Counted from the stretch's first letter, positions 1 to 9,183 are shown. The stretch: 64,000 nucleotides of DNA from Streptomyces sp. NBC_01454 (GCF_036227565.1 NZ_CP109460.1:2232001-2296000); one strand, 5' to 3'. Made by a program: numbers and translations. Notes: generated from the sequence alone by a model not told the origin.

Positions 1-1873
1 CGATGTCGGTCGACTTGGCACCACGGGCACGCATGGCGGTGAACGCCTCGTGACCGGGGGTGTCGATGAAGGTGATGCGCCGCTCTTCTTCGTTGACCTC
101 GGTCGCGACCTGGTAGGCACCGATGTGCTGGGTGATGCCGCCGGCCTCGCCCGCGATGACGTTCGTCTTGCGGATCGCGTCGAGCAGCCGGGTCTTACCG
201 TGGTCGACGTGACCCATGACGGTCACCACCGGCGGACGCGCGACGAGCATGTCCTCGCCGCCCTCGTTCTCACCGAAGTCGATGTCGAAGGACTCGAGAA
301 GCTCGCGGTCCTCCTCCTCCGGGCTGACGATCTCGACGACGTAGTTCATCTCGTCGGCGAGCAGCTGCAGCGTCTCGTCGGAGACCGACTGGGTCGCGGT
401 GACCATCTCGCCCAGGTTCAGCATGACCTGGACCAGCGACGCCGGGTTGGCGTTGATCTTCTCGGCGAAGTCCGTCAGCGAGGCACCACGCGACAGGCGA
501 ACCGTCGCGCCGTTGCCGCGCGGCAGCATGATGCCGCCGACCGACGGGGCCTGCATGGCCTCGTACTCCTGACGCCTCTGCCGCTTCGACTTGCGGCCAC
601 GACGCGCCGGACCGCCGGGACGGCCGAACGCACCCTGCGTGCCACCACGGCCACCGGGGCCACCGGGACGACCGGCGAAACCGGGACGACCGCCGAAGCC
701 GCCGCCACCACCGGGGCCGCCGCCACCGGGACGACCGGCGAAACCGCCGCCGCCACCCGGACGACCGCCGCCGCCACCGCCACCGGGACGACCGGCGAAA
801 CCGCCGCCGCCACCGGGACGACCGCCGCCGCCACCGGGACGACCGGCACCGCCGGGACCGCGACCGCCGCCGCCACCGGGACCCGGACGCGGGCCGGCCG
901 CGGGACGCTGCGGCATCATGCCCGGGTTCGGACGGTTACCGCCGCCACCGGGACGCGGGCCGCCGGCACCGCCGGGAGCCGCACCCTGCGGACGGGGCAT
1001 ACCACCGGGGGTCGGACGCGCGCCGCCCTGGCCCTGGGGACGGGGGCCGCCCTGGCCGCCGCCCTGCGGACGCGGACCGCCGGGACCACCCTGGCCGCCG
1101 GGACGCGGGGCGCCACCGGGACGGGGGGCCTGCGGACGGGCCATGCCCGTGGAGCCACCGGAGGTGAAGGGGTTGTTGCCCGGACGGGGGCCGGACGGAC
1201 GGGCACCGGGACGCGGGGCCGGACGCTCGCCACCGGGACGCGGAGCGTTACCGCGGCCCTGACCGCCCTGGCCGCCCTGACCGGACGCCGGACGAGCCGG
1301 ACGCGGGCCGGGGGTGGCACCGGGACGGGGAGCCGACTGGCCGGCGGCGGGAGCGGCCGGCGCGGACGGCGGAGCCTGGAACTCGGGCTGCGCGGGGGCG
1401 GCCGGAGCGGGCTTGGGTGCCGCGGGGCGCGCCGCCGGGGCGGGGCGCGGGCCCGGGGTGGGGCCGGCGGCGGGAGTGCTCTTGGGTTCTGCGGGGGCCT
1501 GCGGCGCCTCGGCGGCGGCCGCCGGGGCCGGCGCCGGAGCCGGAGCCGCGGGGCCCGGCTTGGGGGCGCTGCCCGGCTTCGGGGCAGCAGGACGTTCCCC
1601 GGCTGCCTTGGCGGCGGGGGAGGTGCCGGCCTGCGCCGGGGACGGCGCGGACGGCTTCGCGGGGGCCGACTTGCGCGGCGCCGCGGGCTTGCCGGCGGCG
1701 CGGCCGCTGCCGCTGCCTGCCTGGAAAGCGTCGGTCAGCTTGCGAACAACCGGCGCCTCGATCGTCGAGGACGCCGAACGGACGAATTCACCAAGCTCTT
1801 GGAGCTTGGCCATGACGACCTTGCTCTCAACGCCGAACTCCTTGGCGAGTTCGTATACCCGGACCTTAGCCAC
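1..1873 (-). CDS. infB: Translation initiation factor IF-2 (3' end beyond window)
   Basis: IF-2 is the GTPase that places initiator tRNA on the ribosome. The frame runs off the left edge, leaving about 624 N-terminal residues. I start it at GTG 1873-1871 because AAGGAG (1878-1883) lies 4 nt upstream and the protein then opens with the conserved [15 protein letters not shown]. Order seen: IF2_N module (~1-50), Ala/Pro-rich linker, Gly/Arg/Pro low-complexity region to ~430 with [12 protein letters not shown] repeats, a basic patch ([11 protein letters not shown]), a second IF2_N module, then the G domain with G1 GHVDHGKT at ~554-561 and G3 DTPGHEAF. The long N-terminal extension is usual for actinobacterial IF-2. 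It is the last visible gene of the leftward rimP-nusA-ylxR-infB run. Confidence 0.97.
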   Translation of the reverse strand, partial: MAKVRVYELAKEFGVESKVVMAKLQELGEFVRSASSTIEAPVVRKLTDAFQAGSGSGRAAGKPAAPRKSAPAKPSAPSPAQAGTSPAAKAAGERPAAPKPGSAPKPGPAAPAPAPAPAAAAEAPQAPAEPKSTPAAGPTPGPRPAPAARPAAPKPAPAAPAQPEFQAPPSAPAAPAAGQSAPRPGATPGPRPARPASGQGGQGGQGRGNAPRPGGERPAPRPGARPSGPRPGNNPFTSGGSTGMARPQAPRPGGAPRPGGQGGPGGPRPQGGGQGGPRPQGQGGARPTPGGMPRPQGAAPGGAGGPRPGGGGNRPNPGMMPQRPAAGPRPGPGGGGGRGPGGAGRPGGGGGRPGGGGGFAGRPGGGGGGGRPGGGGGFAGRPGGGGPGGGGGFGGRPGFAGRPGGPGGRGGTQGAFGRPGGPARRGRKSKRQRRQEYEAMQAPSVGGIMLPRGNGATVRLSRGASLTDFAEKINANPASLVQVMLNLGEMVTATQSVSDETLQLLADEMNYVVEIVSPEEEDRELLESFDIDFGENEGGEDMLVARPPVVTVMGHVDHGKTRLLDAIRKTNVIAGEAGGITQHIGAYQVATEVNEEERRITFIDTPGHEAFTAMRARGAKSTDI

Positions 1874-1924
1874 TTCGCTCCTTCTAGGTCCGGGTTGTCC
1901 ACCGGACCGTCGCTACTTCATGGG

Positions 1925-1957
1925 CGTACTCATCGCGTACTCATCGAGTGCTCATCG
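1925..1957. repeat. Three 11-bp tandem repeats in the ylxR-infB gap
   Basis: CGTACTCATCG occurs at 1925-1935 and again at 1936-1946, followed by AGTGCTCATCG at 1947-1957. The array lies about 50 bp upstream of the infB ribosome binding site. No function can be assigned. Confidence 0.6.
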
Positions 1958-1994
1958 CAATCTCGACCTACTTCCGACTCGCGAGGTACCTGAC

Positions 1995-2012
1995 CGCACG
2001 GTTTTCCGTGCG
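1995..2012 (-). other. Short perfect hairpin between ylxR and infB
   Basis: CGCACGG (1995-2001) and CCGTGCG (2006-2012) form a perfect 7-bp stem around a 4-nt loop that reads AAAA in the minus-strand transcript. It lies in the 163-bp gap between ylxR and infB. It could be a processing, attenuation or stability element. It lacks a U tract, so I do not call it a terminator. Confidence 0.45.
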
Positions 2013-2036
2013 CTGTGCGTTTCTTGCTGCTGTGCC

Positions 2037-2333
2037 TTAGTGCAACGGCGGTTGCTCGACGGGCGTCCGCTCGATGAACCGACGAAGCTCCGTGGTGTCG
2101 AACGGTCCCCGGGCCCGGTAGGCCCGGTTGAACGCCCGGCGGCGAACCGCCAGGTCGAGGCAGACCGGTGTCGGGTGCACGTACGCACCCCGGCCGGGCA
2201 GCGTACCGCGAGGATCGGGGGCACACTGACCCTCGATCTGCACGATGCGCAGCAAATCGCCCTTGGCCGCTCGCTCCCGGCATCCCAGACACGTGCGCTC
2301 AGGGCATGCGCGGGCATGCGTCCGGCCAGACAC
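2037..2333 (-). CDS. ylxR: YlxR family RNA-binding protein (DUF448)
   Basis: A 98-residue basic protein of the YlxR family, which in other bacteria binds RNA and modulates RNase P and transcription. The family marks are visible: RACPERTCLGCR near the N-terminus, the PGRGAYVHP loop in the middle, and a basic helical stretch (RRRAFNRAYR). The start is GTG at 2333, giving VSGRTHARACPERT; the upstream GGGAGG is rather distant (about 13 nt). It sits between nusA and infB, the standard place in Gram-positive bacteria. Length is normal for the family. Confidence 0.92.
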   Translation of the reverse strand: MSGRTHARACPERTCLGCRERAAKGDLLRIVQIEGQCAPDPRGTLPGRGAYVHPTPVCLDLAVRRRAFNRAYRARGPFDTTELRRFIERTPVEQPPLH

Positions 2334-2469
2334 TGCTTAAGTCTACCTCCCCGTGGCGGCCCGACCCCCCTGGGGTAATGGCCGAACGGCTGCTCAGAAT
2401 TCCGTGCGGGGCGCCGCGGCACCACCGATTTTCCGGGGCCGCGGCGCCCGCCGGCTACACCGCGTGTGC

Positions 2470-3459
2470 TCAGTCCTGCGCTGCGTGCTCGGTGTCGGGG
2501 CGGATGTCGATCCGCCAGCCCGTGAGGCGGGCGGCGAGCCGGGCGTTCTGCCCTTCCTTGCCGATGGCCAGCGACAGCTGGTAGTCGGGGACGGTGACCC
2601 GGGCGGAGCGTGCCGCCAGGTCCACGACCTCGACCTTGCTGACCCGGGCGGGCGACAGCGCGTTCGCCACCAGCTCGGCCGGGTCGTCCGACCAGTCCAC
2701 GATGTCGATCTTCTCGCCGTGCAGCTCGGCCATCACGGCGCGCACCCGGCCGCCCATCGGGCCGATGCAGGCACCCTTGGCGTTCAGGCCGGAGCGGGTG
2801 GACCGTACGGCGATCTTGGTGCGGTGGCCGGCCTCGCGGGCGATGGCGGAGATCTCCACCGAGCCGTCCGCGATCTCCGGGACCTCCATGGCGAAGAGCT
2901 TCTTCACCAGATTGGGGTGGGTGCGCGACAGCGTCACCGACGGGCCGCGGACGCCCTTGGCCACCCGTACGACGTACGAGCGCAGCCGGGTGCCGTGCGC
3001 GTAGTCCTCACCGGGGACCTGCTCCTGCACCGGCAGCATGGCCTCCATCGGGCCGATGTCCACCAGCACGTTCTTGGGGTCCTTGCCCTGCTGGACGACA
3101 CCGGTGATGACGTCGCCCTCACGCCCGGCGAACTCGCCGAAGGTGATCTCCTCCTCGGCGTCCCGCAGCCGCTGCAGGATGACCTGCTTGGCGGTGGTCG
3201 CCGCGATCCGGCCGAAACCGGAGGGGGTGTCGTCGAAATCGCGGGGCTCGGCGCCCTCCTCCAGGTCCTCCGGATCCTCCTTCGCCCACACCGTCACATG
3301 ACCGGTGTTGCGGTCCAGCTCCACCCGCGCCCGGCGGCGGCTGCCCTCGGTGCGGTGGTAGGCAATGAGGAGGGCCGACTCGATCGCCTCGACCAGCAGG
3401 TCGAACGAGATCTCCTTCTCCCGCACCAGGCCCCGCAGGGCACTCATGTCGATATCCAC
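2470..3459 (-). CDS. nusA: Transcription termination/antitermination protein NusA
   Basis: NusA binds RNA polymerase and nascent RNA and controls pausing, termination and antitermination. At 329 residues it has the short Gram-positive form: an N-terminal polymerase-binding domain (~1-125), an S1 domain with [26 protein letters not shown] signature (split here: [11 protein letters not shown], then NVLVDIG), and two KH domains with the loops GPMGGR and GKEGQN. The C-terminal acidic repeats of enterobacterial NusA are absent. The start is GTG at 3459; its ribosome binding site GGAGGAGG lies in the last codons of rimP, which stops 2 nt before it, so the two are probably translationally coupled. 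Confidence 0.97.
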   Translation of the reverse strand: MDIDMSALRGLVREKEISFDLLVEAIESALLIAYHRTEGSRRRARVELDRNTGHVTVWAKEDPEDLEEGAEPRDFDDTPSGFGRIAATTAKQVILQRLRDAEEEITFGEFAGREGDVITGVVQQGKDPKNVLVDIGPMEAMLPVQEQVPGEDYAHGTRLRSYVVRVAKGVRGPSVTLSRTHPNLVKKLFAMEVPEIADGSVEISAIAREAGHRTKIAVRSTRSGLNAKGACIGPMGGRVRAVMAELHGEKIDIVDWSDDPAELVANALSPARVSKVEVVDLAARSARVTVPDYQLSLAIGKEGQNARLAARLTGWRIDIRPDTEHAAQD

Positions 3460-3461
3460 GG

Positions 3462-4064
3462 CTACGCCTCCTCCTTGTTCTCGTCGTGCTCGTCGTTCGC
3501 GTCGTTCGCGTCGTTCACGTCGTTCACATCGCTGACATCGATCTCGTCGATCGCGTCGGTCTTCTCGTCGCGCTTGCCGGACTTGCGGTTGAACTCCAGC
3601 TCGACGCGCGCCTTGGCGATCTCGTCGAAGGAGAGCCGGCGGGCGGTCGGCTTACGGCCCTTGACGCCCGGCACTTCGAGGTCCAGCCCGGAGTCGTCGA
3701 CGGCGGTGATCCGTGCCACCAGCTCGCCGGCCCCTGCCGCCTCGGTCAGTTGGGCCTTGATGAGGCGGCCGACGGCGCGGCGGTAGTGCCGCAGCTCGGT
3801 CAGCGGCCGGTCGGCGCCCGGTGAGGTCACCTCAAGGGTGTACGGGGCGCCGCCCATCGCGTCGGAGTCGTCCAGGACCTGGGAGGCCTCGCGGCTGAGC
3901 TCGGCACACTCGTCCAGCTGGACGCCCTCGTCGGAATCGACCACGATCCTCAGCACCCGCCGTTTTCCCGCCGGTGTCACCTCGATCTCTTCCAGATCCA
4001 GGTCTCGCGCGGCGACGAGCGGTTCAAGCAGTCCGCGCAGCCTCTCGCTCTGGGTGGTGCTCAT
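3462..4064 (-). CDS. rimP: Ribosome maturation factor RimP
   Basis: RimP assists maturation of the 30S ribosomal subunit. The 200-residue protein has the two expected parts: an N-terminal alpha/beta domain with [19 protein letters not shown] and the conserved [15 protein letters not shown], and a C-terminal Sm-like barrel ([18 protein letters not shown]). ATG 4064 has GAGGAG about 8 nt upstream. The last ~35 residues are an acidic tail with near-repeated VND/AND triplets, encoded by 9-bp direct repeats (GTCGTTCGC and variants, 3486-3535). That tail is longer and more repetitive than the family core needs. First gene of the rimP-nusA-ylxR-infB transcript. Confidence 0.96.
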   Translation of the reverse strand: MSTTQSERLRGLLEPLVAARDLDLEEIEVTPAGKRRVLRIVVDSDEGVQLDECAELSREASQVLDDSDAMGGAPYTLEVTSPGADRPLTELRHYRRAVGRLIKAQLTEAAGAGELVARITAVDDSGLDLEVPGVKGRKPTARRLSFDEIAKARVELEFNRKSGKRDEKTDAIDEIDVSDVNDVNDANDANDEHDENKEEA

Positions 4065-4182
4065 CCGGGTGACTCCTCGGCCGCGTGTGCTGTTGTGGGT
4101 GGGTCGTGTGTCGGGTCAAAGCCTATCGGTTCCGGCGGGGTACTGACGATTCGGTGGGTGGTCACGGATACTCTCGCCTGCG
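4065..4182. promoter_or_regulatory. Divergent promoter region rimP / lipoprotein gene
   Basis: The 118 bp between two divergent start codons must hold the promoters of the rimP operon (leftward) and the lipoprotein unit (rightward). I cannot point to convincing -35/-10 boxes by eye. Confidence 0.4.
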
Positions 4183-4749
4183 GTGATCACTACGAAAGAC
4201 CCCGGGAAGTGCAACGTGCCGAAAGTGGCGCTCACGCGCAGAAGGACCCTGTTGGCCGGCGCCGCCCTCGGGGGCGTGGCGCTGCTCACCGGCTGCTCGC
4301 AGGACGACGGCCCCGGCGGGGCCGAGCACTCCTCCGCCGCCGACCGGCTGCGCGAGCGCTCCGCCCGCGACAGCACCACCCTGCTGGCGCGCTATGACGC
4401 GACGCTGCGCGCGCATCCGTCGCTGGAGCCGCGGCTGCGTCCGCTGCGCGCCGAAGTCGCCCGGCACGCCGAGGCGTTCGGCGAGGACCGCACCGCCCCC
4501 GACGGGCCGGCGCACGAGGCCGGCGCGTCCTCGTCCGCGCCGTCGCCGCGCGGCGCCCGGCCGTCCGCTCCCCCGGTCCCCCAGGACGAGCGGGCCGCCC
4601 GCGGGGTGCTCGCCGACGCCGAGCGCCGCCTCGCCGGCACCCGCACCGAGGCGCTGGCCGCGGCGCCCCCGGAGCTGGCCCGGCTGCTCGCCTCGGTGGC
4701 GGCGGCCGGAGCGGCACACGCGTATCTGCTGGCGGAGCCCGTCCGATGA
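4183..4749 (+). CDS. Putative Tat-exported lipoprotein, ferritin-like helical
   Basis: The product is 188 residues from GTG 4183; an in-frame GTG at 4216 (after a weak GGGAAG) would give a cleaner signal peptide beginning PKVALTRRRTLLAG. Visible: an arginine triplet RRR, a hydrophobic stretch, and a lipobox LLTGC, so export and lipid anchoring are likely. The mature part is Ala/Arg/Glu-rich and predicted helical, with a Pro/Ser-rich linker in the middle. No specific function is recognised. It begins a rightward unit with the DUF4439 gene (55 bp downstream); the helical pattern suggests both could be ferritin-like bundles, which is inference. Confidence 0.75.
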   Translation: MITTKDPGKCNVPKVALTRRRTLLAGAALGGVALLTGCSQDDGPGGAEHSSAADRLRERSARDSTTLLARYDATLRAHPSLEPRLRPLRAEVARHAEAFGEDRTAPDGPAHEAGASSSAPSPRGARPSAPPVPQDERAARGVLADAERRLAGTRTEALAAAPPELARLLASVAAAGAAHAYLLAEPVR

Positions 4750-4804
4750 CAGGCACCGGCACCGGGCGGCACGGCGGAGCGAGGACCAGCGAAGGGGTGT
4801 GCGG

Positions 4805-5320
4805 ATGAGGGCCACTGCGGTGCACGGCAGAAGCGGGCAGCGGGACGACGACGGCCAGGGTGAGCTGACAGCGGTGCAGGCGGCGCTGGCCGCCGAGCAC
4901 GCGGCGGTGTACGGCTACGGCGTGGTCGGCGGGCGGATCGCCGGCGACCGGCGCAACGAAGCGCAGGAGGCGTACGACGGACATCGCGCGCGCCGGGATT
5001 CCCTGCGCCGGGTGGTGCGCGACCTGGGCGGCACCCCGCAGGCCGCGGCCGCCGCCTATGAGCTGCCCTTCCCGGTCCCGGACGCGGCCGCCGCGGTCCG
5101 GCTGGCGGCGGAGCTGGAGGACCGGCTGGCCGCCGTCTACGCCGACCTCGTACGGGCCGGCGGCACCGTCCGGCGCAGGGAGGCGGCTGCCGCCCTGCGG
5201 GAGGCGGCGGTGCGGGCGGTGCGCTGGCGCGGCAGCGGCGTAGCCTTCCCTGGGCTTGCGGAGCGGGCCGCGGCCGCCGCTCCGTCCGGCTCGGCGAGCG
5301 CCGCCGCGGGTGCGCTCTGA
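4805..5320 (+). CDS. DUF4439 ferritin-like domain protein
   Basis: A 171-residue alanine-rich helical protein. The motif AALAAEHAAVYGYGVVGGRI near residues 25-45 and the following YDGHRARRDSLRRVV helix are typical of DUF4439, a ferritin-like four-helix family of actinobacteria of unknown function. I chose ATG 4805 because a purine-rich GAAGGGG lies 8-10 nt upstream and family homology begins just after; the frame is open further upstream but overlaps the lipoprotein. No signal peptide or membrane segment is visible. It lies between the lipoprotein and the APH-fold gene. Confidence 0.8.
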   Translation: MRATAVHGRSGQRDDDGQGELTAVQAALAAEHAAVYGYGVVGGRIAGDRRNEAQEAYDGHRARRDSLRRVVRDLGGTPQAAAAAYELPFPVPDAAAAVRLAAELEDRLAAVYADLVRAGGTVRRREAAAALREAAVRAVRWRGSGVAFPGLAERAAAAAPSGSASAAAGAL

Positions 5321-5367
5321 ACGACGGCCGCCGCGCGGTCACCGCCCAGGAAAGGGACAGCTCCAGC

Positions 5368-6279
5368 ATGACAACGGCACCCATCGAACCGCCGCAGCGG
5401 TTGGTGAGTTCGCTGAGCGGCGATCCCAGCGGTCCGGTACGCGAGTGGCTCGCGGCGCTCCCGACCCTGGTCCAGCAGCGGCTGGACGCCTGGCAGCTGA
5501 CGCTGGAACGGGTGCAGGCCCCCGGGGGCCGCAGCAGTCTGCTCGCCCTCGTACGGCAGCAGGACGGGACGCCCGCGGCGCTGAAACTGCCCGTGCCGGG
5601 ACAGGTCCCGGCACACGAGGGCGCGGCGCTGGAGGTGTGGGACGGCTTCGGCGCGGCACGGCTGCTGCGCTGCGACGACGCGGGCGGTGCGCTGCTGCTG
5701 GAGCGGCTGCAGGGCGCGGTGTCGCTGCGGGCGCTGCCGGAGGCGAAGGCGCTGCTGGAGGCGGCCGGTACGGTGCGGCGGCTGTGGGTGCCGGCCGCGG
5801 CGGGACACCCCTTCGAGACGCTGGCCGGGCGCACGGACGAGGCCGTGCAGGCGCTGCGTACGGCCGGGACCCTGACCCGGGCCGCCGGGCCGCTGGTGGA
5901 GCAGGCGCTGGAGCTGCGGCGCGCCCTGCCGGCCGGGTCCGACGAGGAGTTCCTGCTGCACGGCGCCTTCCGGCAGGGCAAGGTGCTGGCCGGTGAGCGG
6001 GCGCCCTGGCTGGCGGTGGGCCCGGCGCCGGTGGTCGGCGAGCGGGCGTACGACCTCGCGGCACTGGTCCTGGACCGGTTCGAGGACCTGATGGCCGGGT
6101 CGGGCGCGGCCGCGGTGGCCCGTCGCCGGGTGGCCCGGCTGGCCGACTCCCTGGAGGTGGACCGCGACCGGCTGCGCGACTGGACGCTGTACCGGGCGGT
6201 GGACACCGGCGTACGGGAGGTGGCCGCGGGCGCCCGTCAGCGGGGCGAGCTGCTGCTGGAGTTCGCGGCCTGGCTGTAG
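5368..6279 (+). CDS. Aminoglycoside phosphotransferase-fold protein, likely pseudokinase
   Basis: A 303-residue protein with the outline of APH(6)/fructosamine-kinase-like enzymes: a possible ATP lysine in AALKLPVP (~K73), a hinge GALLLERLQG (~107-116), and the region of the catalytic loop at LLHGAFRQGKVL (~196-207). In active members this loop reads HGDLHxxNVL; here the catalytic Asp is Ala200 and the metal-binding Asn is Lys205. The next motif, normally I/L-D-P, reads AVGP (~216-219), so the second metal-binding Asp is also gone. Fold retained, catalysis probably lost. ATG 5368 follows AGGAAAGGGAC. Third gene of the unit divergent from rimP; no drug-resistance role can be inferred. Confidence 0.8.
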   Translation: MTTAPIEPPQRLVSSLSGDPSGPVREWLAALPTLVQQRLDAWQLTLERVQAPGGRSSLLALVRQQDGTPAALKLPVPGQVPAHEGAALEVWDGFGAARLLRCDDAGGALLLERLQGAVSLRALPEAKALLEAAGTVRRLWVPAAAGHPFETLAGRTDEAVQALRTAGTLTRAAGPLVEQALELRRALPAGSDEEFLLHGAFRQGKVLAGERAPWLAVGPAPVVGERAYDLAALVLDRFEDLMAGSGAAAVARRRVARLADSLEVDRDRLRDWTLYRAVDTGVREVAAGARQRGELLLEFAAWL

Positions 6280-6292
6280 CCGGCGGACGAAC

Positions 6293-6324
6293 GGGCCGGC
6301 CGGGGTGGGTACCCCGGCCGGCCC
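6293..6324. terminator. Bidirectional terminator between APH-fold gene and proS
   Basis: GGGCCGGCCGGGG (6293-6305) and CCCCGGCCGGCCC (6312-6324) form a perfect 13-bp stem with a 6-nt loop, between the convergent stop codons at 6279 and 6340. No U tract, as is common in this GC range. Confidence 0.85.
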
Positions 6325-6339
6325 GCTGCCGTACGGTCC

Positions 6340-8049
6340 TTACGCGCCGAGGCGGGCGACGGCCTCCTCGACCGTCAGCTCCTCGCGCTCGCCGGTGCGG
6401 CGGTCCTTGACCTCGACGACGCCCTCGGCGGCGCGGCGGCCGGCGACCACGATGACCGGCACGCCCAGCAGCTCGGCGTCGGTGAACTTCACGCCCGGCG
6501 AGACCCCGGCCCGGTCGTCGACCAGCACCCGCAGGCCCGCGGCGCCGAGCTGCTCGCCGACCTCGAGCGCGAGCTCGGTCTGCTTGGCCTTGCCGGCCGC
6601 GACCACGTGCACGTCGGCCGGCGCGACCTCGCGCGGCCAGCACAGGCCCTTCTCGTCGTGCGTCTGCTCGGCGAGGGCGGCCACCGCGCGGGAGACGCCG
6701 ATGCCGTAGGAGCCCATGGTGACCCGGGCGGGCTTGCCGTTCTGGCCGAGCACATCGAGCTCGAAGGCGTCCGCGTACTTGCGGCCGAGCTGGAAGATGT
6801 GGCCGATCTCGATGGCGCGGTCGATACGCAGGCCGGCGCCGCACTGCGGGCAGGGGTCACCGGGCTCGACGACGACCACGTCGAGGTACTCGTCGACCTC
6901 GAAGTCCCGGCCGGCGACGACGTTGCGGGCGTGCTTGCCGTCACTGTTGGCGCCGGTGACCCAGGCCGTGCCGGGGGCGACGCGCGGGTCGGCGAGGTAG
7001 CGGAACGCCTTGCCGGCCAGGCCCTGCGGGCCGACGTAGCCGCGGACCAGGTCGGGCCGGTCGGTGAAGTCCTCGGCGGTGACCAGCTCGACGGTGGCCG
7101 GTGCGAGGTGCTCGCCGAGCTTGCCGAGGTCGACCTCGCGGTCACCGGGGACGCCCACCGCGACGATCTCGCCGTCGACCTTGACCAGGAGGTTCTTCAG
7201 GGTCGCGGCGGCCGGCACGCCGAGGAACTCGGCGAGGGACTCGATGGTCGGGGTGTCGGGGGTGTCCAGCTCCTCGACGGGGCCGTGCGCGGCACCGTCG
7301 ACCGGGGCGACCTTGACGGTGACGGCCTCGGTGTTGGCGGCGTAGTCGCACGAGGGGCAGTCCACGAAGGTGTCCTCACCGGCCGCGGCCGGGGCCAGGA
7401 ACTCCTCGGAGGCGGAGCCGCCCATCGCGCCGGAGACGGCGGAGACGATGCGGTAGTCCAGGCCCAGCCGCTCGAAGATCTTCTGGTACGCCGCGCGGTG
7501 CAGGGCGTAGGACTGCTCCAGGCCCTCGTCGGTGGTGTCGAAGCTGTACGAGTCCTTCATCTGGAACTCGCGGCCGCGCAGCACACCGGAGCGGGGACGG
7601 GCCTCGTCGCGGTACTTGGTCTGGATCTGGTAGAGGATCACCGGCAGGTCCTTGTAGGACGTGCACTGGTCCTTGACCGTGAGGGTGAAGATCTCTTCGT
7701 GCGTGGGACCGAGAAGGTAGTCGGCGCCCTTGCGGTCCTTGAGGCGGAAGAGCAGGTCGCCGTACTCCTCCCAGCGGCCGCTGATCTGGTAGGGCTCCTT
7801 GGGCAGCAGGGCCGGCAGCAGGACCTCCTGGCCGCCGATGGCGTCCATCTCCTCGCGCACGATGCGGGAGACGTTCTCCAGGACCTTCTTGCCCAGCGGC
7901 AGCCACGTCCAGATGCCGGCGGAGGAGCGGCGGACGTACCCGGCGCGGACGAGCAGCTTGTGGCTGGCGGTCTCGGCGTCGGCCGGGTCGTCGCGCAGTG
8001 TCTTGACCATCAAGCGGGACATGCGCTGGACCTGTGCGGCGTGGGCCAT
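6340..8049 (-). CDS. proS: Prolyl-tRNA synthetase, bacterial type
   Basis: Class II aminoacyl-tRNA synthetase charging tRNA-Pro, 569 residues, the usual bacterial length. Motif 1 is around [16 protein letters not shown], motif 2 is [20 protein letters not shown], and motif 3 is [17 protein letters not shown]. Between motifs 2 and 3 lies the ~180-residue insertion that forms the cis-editing domain of bacterial ProRS; the C-terminal anticodon-binding domain follows ([12 protein letters not shown]...). ATG 8049 has AGGAGA 8 nt upstream. Monocistronic: convergent with the APH-fold gene, and separated from the upstream GNAT gene by 564 bp of repeats. Confidence 0.97.
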   Translation of the reverse strand: MAHAAQVQRMSRLMVKTLRDDPADAETASHKLLVRAGYVRRSSAGIWTWLPLGKKVLENVSRIVREEMDAIGGQEVLLPALLPKEPYQISGRWEEYGDLLFRLKDRKGADYLLGPTHEEIFTLTVKDQCTSYKDLPVILYQIQTKYRDEARPRSGVLRGREFQMKDSYSFDTTDEGLEQSYALHRAAYQKIFERLGLDYRIVSAVSGAMGGSASEEFLAPAAAGEDTFVDCPSCDYAANTEAVTVKVAPVDGAAHGPVEELDTPDTPTIESLAEFLGVPAAATLKNLLVKVDGEIVAVGVPGDREVDLGKLGEHLAPATVELVTAEDFTDRPDLVRGYVGPQGLAGKAFRYLADPRVAPGTAWVTGANSDGKHARNVVAGRDFEVDEYLDVVVVEPGDPCPQCGAGLRIDRAIEIGHIFQLGRKYADAFELDVLGQNGKPARVTMGSYGIGVSRAVAALAEQTHDEKGLCWPREVAPADVHVVAAGKAKQTELALEVGEQLGAAGLRVLVDDRAGVSPGVKFTDAELLGVPVIVVAGRRAAEGVVEVKDRRTGEREELTVEEAVARLGA

Positions 8050-8186
8050 GGGAGATTCTCCTGCGTAAGAAAGATGACTCCCTGGAGGTTAGCTGTAGGG
8101 GTCTCTCCCGCGGAAATGCGATACCGCTGCGCTTGGGCTTCCTTCCCACGTTTTCGACCGTCCCGCCGTGGGGGTTGCGCTGGGTT

Positions 8187-8335
8187 GCGCCTGCGGCGGG
8201 CGTGGGTGGTCGGCTGCGGTGCCGTGGTGGCGTCTCGCCGTAGCGCCTGCGGCGGGCGTGGGTGGTCGGCTGCGGTGCCGTGGTGGCGTCTCGCCGTAGC
8301 GCCTGCGGCGGGCGTGGGTGGTCGGCTGCGGTGCC
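8187..8335. repeat. 56-bp tandem repeat, 2.7 copies
   Basis: A 56-bp unit beginning GCGCCTGCGGCGGGCGTGGG starts at 8187, 8243 and 8299; the first two copies are complete and the third breaks off after about 37 bp at 8335. It lies upstream of proS. The unit is GC-rich and has no reading frame with coding character; the GCCTGCGGCGGGC core resembles intergenic repeats commonly seen in Streptomyces (from general knowledge). Confidence 0.9.
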
Positions 8336-8338
8336 GCT

Positions 8339-8506
8339 CCTCCGGACTTCGTCCTGCGGCGCGGCCCCTCCCGTGAGTGGGTGGGAAGAGGCCGGTGGGG
8401 GCGGACCCCGGCCCTCGACTGCGGGCAGTCGGGCGACGAGGCACGCCCCACCGGTCTTCCTCCACCCCCAACGGGAGGGGCCGGACCGCAGGACGGAGTC
8501 CGGAGG
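8339..8506. repeat. Long imperfect inverted repeat, ~62-bp arms
   Basis: The left arm (8339-8402, starting CCTCCGGACTTCGTCCTGCG) pairs with the right arm (8445-8506, ending CGCAGGACGGAGTCCGGAGG) with roughly 80-85% complementarity by eye and a ~42-nt loop. It abuts the 56-bp tandem repeats and lies 108 bp past the stop of the leftward GNAT gene, so it can act as its terminator, but it is far larger than a normal terminator. It may be a palindromic element. Confidence 0.85.
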
Positions 8507-8613
8507 GCCGGTCCCGCAGCCGAACAGCCAGCGCAGCGCCAAAGCCCGCCGCAGGCGAAACGGCGAGCGCACCGCGCAGCGGGCGGAAAACGGCGAACCA
8601 CACCCGCGGCGGG

Positions 8614-9183
8614 TCAGCCGACTACGTGGGAACGAGGCCGCATCAGCGGCAAGCGCGCGCCCATGACCGCGTAGGGGGTGGGGGCGCTGGGGAAGAGGAC
8701 GCGGCGGGCCAGGTCCTGGTAGCCGAGGGAGCGGTAGAGGCGGCGGGCGGGGCTCTCGGTGTCGATGGCGGAGAGGATGGAGCGTGGCTCGCGGGCGTCG
8801 TCGGTGATGCGGGTGATCAGGGTGCGGCCGATGCCGCGGTGCTGGTGGGCGGGGTGGACGTGCAGCTCGGTGATGGTGAAGGAGTTGTCGAGCCAGTGGT
8901 CGAGGGCCGCGCTGCGGAGGTAGGGCTCGACGACCGTGGACCACCAGTGGGCGCGGTCGTTGGGCATGCCGTAGACGAAGCCGAGCAGCCGGCCGTCGGG
9001 GGCGGTGGCGCCGAGGGCGCGGGCACCGGCGCAGCCGAGATGGCGCAGCACGATGTGCCGGCGGACGGCGATCTCCTCGTCGCTCAGGCCGAAGGCGAGC
9101 GCCTGGACGGCCAGCGCGTCATCGACGCGGGCAGCGAGATCAAGCGGGCCGACCGCGACGTCATCCATGCCCGGAGCGTACAA
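8614..9183 (-). CDS. GNAT family N-acetyltransferase
   Basis: A 189-residue acetyl-CoA-dependent acetyltransferase of unknown substrate. The acetyl-CoA site is visible in ITELHVHPAHQHRGIGRTLITRI (strand 4 plus the Q/RxxGxG/A loop), followed by ESPARRLYRSLGYQDLARRVLF, the typical strand 5 to strand 6 segment. The N-terminus contains VRRHIVLRHLGCAGARALGA before the central sheet. The start could be GTG/ATG at 9183 or ATG 9168 (MDDVAVGPL). It is followed by the long inverted repeat. Neighbouring gene upstream on the same strand is another GNAT. Confidence 0.85.
   Translation of the reverse strand: MYAPGMDDVAVGPLDLAARVDDALAVQALAFGLSDEEIAVRRHIVLRHLGCAGARALGATAPDGRLLGFVYGMPNDRAHWWSTVVEPYLRSAALDHWLDNSFTITELHVHPAHQHRGIGRTLITRITDDAREPRSILSAIDTESPARRLYRSLGYQDLARRVLFPSAPTPYAVMGARLPLMRPRSHVVG

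Noticed and set aside
50..1993. 647-residue plus-strand reading frame
   Set aside because: It is antisense to infB; its Thr/Gly/Arg-rich product mirrors the low-complexity repeats of IF-2 and matches no protein family.
5368..6279. Streptomycin or aminoglycoside resistance gene
   Set aside because: The catalytic loop and metal ligands are replaced, so phosphotransfer is not supported.
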